Part shown: piece after piece, positions 61,844 to 64,000 of the stretch
Numbering within the stretch: position 1 is the stretch's first letter
Layout: every line of letters begins with the position of its first letter
Assembly (NCBI GenBank): GCA_039028795.1
Contig: JBCCHJ010000010.1
Location: 1 to 64,000 of the forward strand
DNA length: 64,000 nt
From: Thermohalobaculum sp039028795
GTDB lineage: Bacteria; Pseudomonadota; Alphaproteobacteria; Rhodobacterales; Rhodobacteraceae
Reading direction: 5' to 3'
Program-made: the position numbers and the translations under genes
Notes under the pieces: generated by a model
Told to the model about the DNA's origin: nothing
The model's input: the letters and a program-made list of their open reading frames with translations, nothing else
The model's database searches: none

Positions 61844-62486
61844 TCTGCCCAAGCGCCTTTTCGAAGCGCCGCTTGATTGTCCCCTTTGTCCACGCCTTGC
61901 GGCCTACCGCAAGGCGCTTAGGGCTGAAAGCCCCGATTGGTTCAACAATCCGGTCCCCAGCTTCGGGGATGAGACTGCACGACTGCTGATCGTCGGACTG
62001 GCCCCCGGCGTAAGGGGGGCGAACCGGACGGGACGTGTCTTTACCGGGGATTTTGCCGGCGAGCTGCTTTTCAACACTTTGCGGAAATACGGCTTCGCCA
62101 CAGGTGATGCCGGCCAAACCCCAGGCGACACTTTGCAACTGACAGATTGCATGGTGACCAATGCCGTGCGCTGCGTTCCCCCACAAAATAAGCCTATCGG
62201 GCCTGAAGTGAACGCGTGCCGGCAGTTTCTGGAACACCGGATCAAGGCGCTGCCGCAACTTACCTCGATCGTGACACTGGGAAAAATTGCCCATGACAGC
62301 ACGATCCGCGCTTTGGGCGGACGGCTGAAGAACCACCCGTTCGGGCATGGCAATACAACAGTGCTGAAAACCTATGCCATCACTGCCAGCTATCATTGCT
62401 CTCGCTACAACACGAATACCGGACGGCTGACTGAAACGATGTTCGAGTCGATCTTTGCCTCGGTCCGCAGGGCACTGAATACCTGA
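61785..62486 (+). CDS. Uracil-DNA glycosylase, family 5-like (UdgB)
   Basis: 233 residues. Four Cys suitable for a 4Fe-4S cluster are seen: DCPLCPRL and then NAVRCVPP with EVNAC. The catalytic motif A is GLAPGVRGANRTGRVFTGDFAG and motif B is SYHCSRYNTNTG (usual HPS). No catalytic Asp is present in motif A, typical of family 5. Two consecutive ATG codons (61785, 61788) start it inside the NYN gene. It excises deaminated bases. Confidence 0.9.
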   Translation: MMTTLSLKKKIKFPPQTPSDLPKRLFEAPLDCPLCPRLAAYRKALRAESPDWFNNPVPSFGDETARLLIVGLAPGVRGANRTGRVFTGDFAGELLFNTLRKYGFATGDAGQTPGDTLQLTDCMVTNAVRCVPPQNKPIGPEVNACRQFLEHRIKALPQLTSIVTLGKIAHDSTIRALGGRLKNHPFGHGNTTVLKTYAITASYHCSRYNTNTGRLTETMFESIFASVRRALNT

Positions 62487-62571
62487 TATTGCAGCATCGG
62501 GTCGCGGAACGTCTTGCCATGTCGGCCGCACCGATGCATGGCAAGAACATTCAGATCAGAGGGCTCCAGGC

Positions 62572-63315
62572 ATGTCAGTTTCGGGAATGAAGGTTCTGGT
62601 TACCGGCGCATCCAGCGGCATCGGCGCCCACATCGCTCAGTTTCTAGTTGGTGCTGGCGCTCAGGTCGTGGTCGCGGCACGTCGGATCCAGGCATTGGAG
62701 CAGTTTGTCGACGAGGCGGGCGACAGCGCCCATGCCGTCCAGATGGATGTGACCAATCCTGACCAAGTGATCGCAGGTACCCAGGAAGCGGCACGTCTGA
62801 TGGGCGGTTTGGATGGACTGTTCGCAAACGCCGGGATTTCCTGGGGCGGCCCTGCAACCAATATGTCAGAGCAGGATTGGACCAATTTAATCGACGTCAA
62901 TCTGAATGGCGTCTTCAGAACGTGCCGCGCAGCCGCGCCGATAATGGCCCAAGGCGGCGGTGGCGCCATCGTATCCACATCCTCGATGGCCGCATTCCGG
63001 CCAGGTGCCGCCATCGCCGCCTATGCAACGTCAAAGGCCGGGGTCGTGCATCTGACCAGAAGCCTGGCTCTGGAATGGGCCCCTATGAATATCCGCGTCA
63101 ACGCCATTGCGCCCGGATATTTCCCGACCGAGATGACCAGCCCATTCCTGGACTCGGACAAAGGCCCGAAATTGGCCAGCGCCATTCCCATGGGCCGGTT
63201 TGGTAACCTGCCCGAACTGGAAGGACCGATCGAGCTGCTGCTAGGATCGCGTGGCTCTTTCATCACGGGCGTCACTTTGCCGGTCGATGGCGGCCATTTC
63301 TGCCAGTCGATCTGA
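62572..63315 (+). CDS. SDR-family oxidoreductase
   Basis: 247 residues. The cofactor motif is TGASSGIG, the Asp in VAARR-like segment favours NADP-type Arg, catalytic Ser is in STSSMAAF and Tyr-x3-Lys is YATSKAG. FANAGISWGG and the end GVTLPVDGGHF are typical. A second ATG at 62587 is possible. Substrate unknown. It is convergent with the TIR-like gene. Confidence 0.9.
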   Translation: MSVSGMKVLVTGASSGIGAHIAQFLVGAGAQVVVAARRIQALEQFVDEAGDSAHAVQMDVTNPDQVIAGTQEAARLMGGLDGLFANAGISWGGPATNMSEQDWTNLIDVNLNGVFRTCRAAAPIMAQGGGGAIVSTSSMAAFRPGAAIAAYATSKAGVVHLTRSLALEWAPMNIRVNAIAPGYFPTEMTSPFLDSDKGPKLASAIPMGRFGNLPELEGPIELLLGSRGSFITGVTLPVDGGHFCQSI

Positions 63316-63321
63316 CGCGCC

Positions 63322-64000
63322 TCAGGTTTCGGAGCTTTTCTTGATCGGCGAGACAAGCGCGATGATCAGTCCGATGACCGATCCAATGATCGCGAAACCA
63401 ATCCCCAATTCAACTGTACCGCTGATAACAATCCCAGCGAAAAACCCGATCAAAGCGGAACCTAACGCATGTTCGCCAAGGCCGTACTTTTCAACTGGCT
63501 TTGGATCGTGATCCTGTTTCTGATCGTTCGATGTGTTGGTTGGCTTGGTGAAGGGCGATCCATGGACCTCAAGAGCTTCTTCGATCTCCCGATCTATTGT
63601 CTTCAGCAGATCTCTGCGGTCCTGCAAGGCTTTCAGTACCGACACGGCTTTGTCAGCCTCATGCGCGATCCTTAGCTTTGACTTTAAGGCAATTACGATA
63701 GAGCTCTGGTCTTCCAGGCTCAGTGGCTCGGCGCTGGCGACCTTGTCTTTCAAGCGGTCGAGATCTGACTTTGGAAGAGGTGGACGGTTTGGTGGTGGAT
63801 CGGGCATTGGCCCACGATCGCGCATGGCGCCAAACGCGCGCCCTAAAAACAGCCCGCCATCCCGGTGATCACCGCGATAGTCGACCCATTGGAGGTCGTC
63901 CAAACCATCAGGCCAGTCTTCCGTTCGTATCTCACCAGCCACGACCACCGGGAGAACCGGGATGTCCAAATCCCGAGCGTACTGATATTCGCGCCGAACA
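63322..64000 (-). CDS. TIR-like domain protein with C-terminal membrane hairpin (5' end outside window)
   Basis: The frame stays open to the window edge, so the start is missing; about 225 residues are visible. The first visible part (RREYQYARDLDIPVLPVVV, then DDLQWVDYRGD and LGRAFGAM) matches the C-terminal third of TIR_2 domains. A Pro-rich linker, a charged helical or coiled-coil region (about 70-150) and a Lys/Asp-rich stretch follow. The end has two hydrophobic Gly-rich segments (ALIGFFAGIVISG, GFAIIGSVIGLIIALV), a likely membrane hairpin. The catalytic Glu region of the TIR domain lies outside the window. NADase or defence activity is inference. Confidence 0.7.
   Translation of the reverse strand, partial: VRREYQYARDLDIPVLPVVVAGEIRTEDWPDGLDDLQWVDYRGDHRDGGLFLGRAFGAMRDRGPMPDPPPNRPPLPKSDLDRLKDKVASAEPLSLEDQSSIVIALKSKLRIAHEADKAVSVLKALQDRRDLLKTIDREIEEALEVHGSPFTKPTNTSNDQKQDHDPKPVEKYGLGEHALGSALIGFFAGIVISGTVELGIGFAIIGSVIGLIIALVSPIKKSSET

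Overview
The window reads as chromosomal DNA of an alphaproteobacterium of the Rhodobacteraceae (Roseobacter group). The evidence is a complete gene-transfer-agent (GTA) head-tail cluster in the standard order g1 to g15, a short-form HisG paired with HisZ, a beta-ketoadipate operon, the fabD-fabG-acpP-fabF-mltG block, and moderate to high GC. No database search was possible, so family names rest on recognised motifs, length and gene order.

Layout. (1) 1-6.7 kb: three paralogous acidic repeat proteins, called FDDG proteins here after their recurring Phe-Asp-Asp-Gly motif, alternate with metabolic genes: FDDG-A, livF, FDDG-B, pobA, FDDG-C, pcaC. FDDG-A starts left of the window and carries near-identical 162-bp tandem repeats. 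(2) 3.7-12.5 kb: 4-hydroxybenzoate/protocatechuate catabolism (pobA, pcaC, pcaH, pcaG, a beta-keto acid cleavage enzyme, scoA, scoB, pcaB), with an RNA 2'-phosphotransferase gene (kptA) set between the two CoA-transferase subunit genes. The set suggests that beta-ketoadipate is cleaved with acetyl-CoA and that acetoacetate is then activated, instead of the PcaIJ/PcaF route. (3) 12.6-17.1 kb: small lipoproteins and secreted proteins, an HSL-type esterase, a TerB-DnaJ protein and a ligase-associated exonuclease. (4) 17.1-34.4 kb, minus strand: the GTA cluster from small terminase to the g15 megatron and a DUF2793 fibre. A three-gene fibre-like module lies between capsid (g5) and connector (g6). 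Two hairpins follow the capsid gene, and a terminator separates the cluster from mltG.

(5) 34.7-41.2 kb: mltG, fabF, acpP, a small membrane protein, fabG and fabD on the minus strand, and divergent dapB plus a DUF1489 gene. (6) 41.3-48.4 kb: a TPR protein, a Tat-exported metallo-beta-lactamase-fold protein, a processive family 2 glycosyltransferase, carA, a YqeY protein and an FkbM methyltransferase. (7) 49.0-55.4 kb: a five-gene peptide-type ABC importer. (8) 55.6-63.3 kb: hisS-hisZ-hisG, an EamA transporter, a YciB-type protein, folK, an NYN-domain protein overlapping a family 5 uracil-DNA glycosylase, and an SDR. (9) The right edge holds the C-terminal part of a TIR-like protein ending in a membrane hairpin.

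The most unusual items are the FDDG family and its alternating layout, the fibre module inside the GTA cluster, kptA inside scoAB, the BKACE-SCOT version of the beta-ketoadipate pathway, and the edge TIR-membrane protein.
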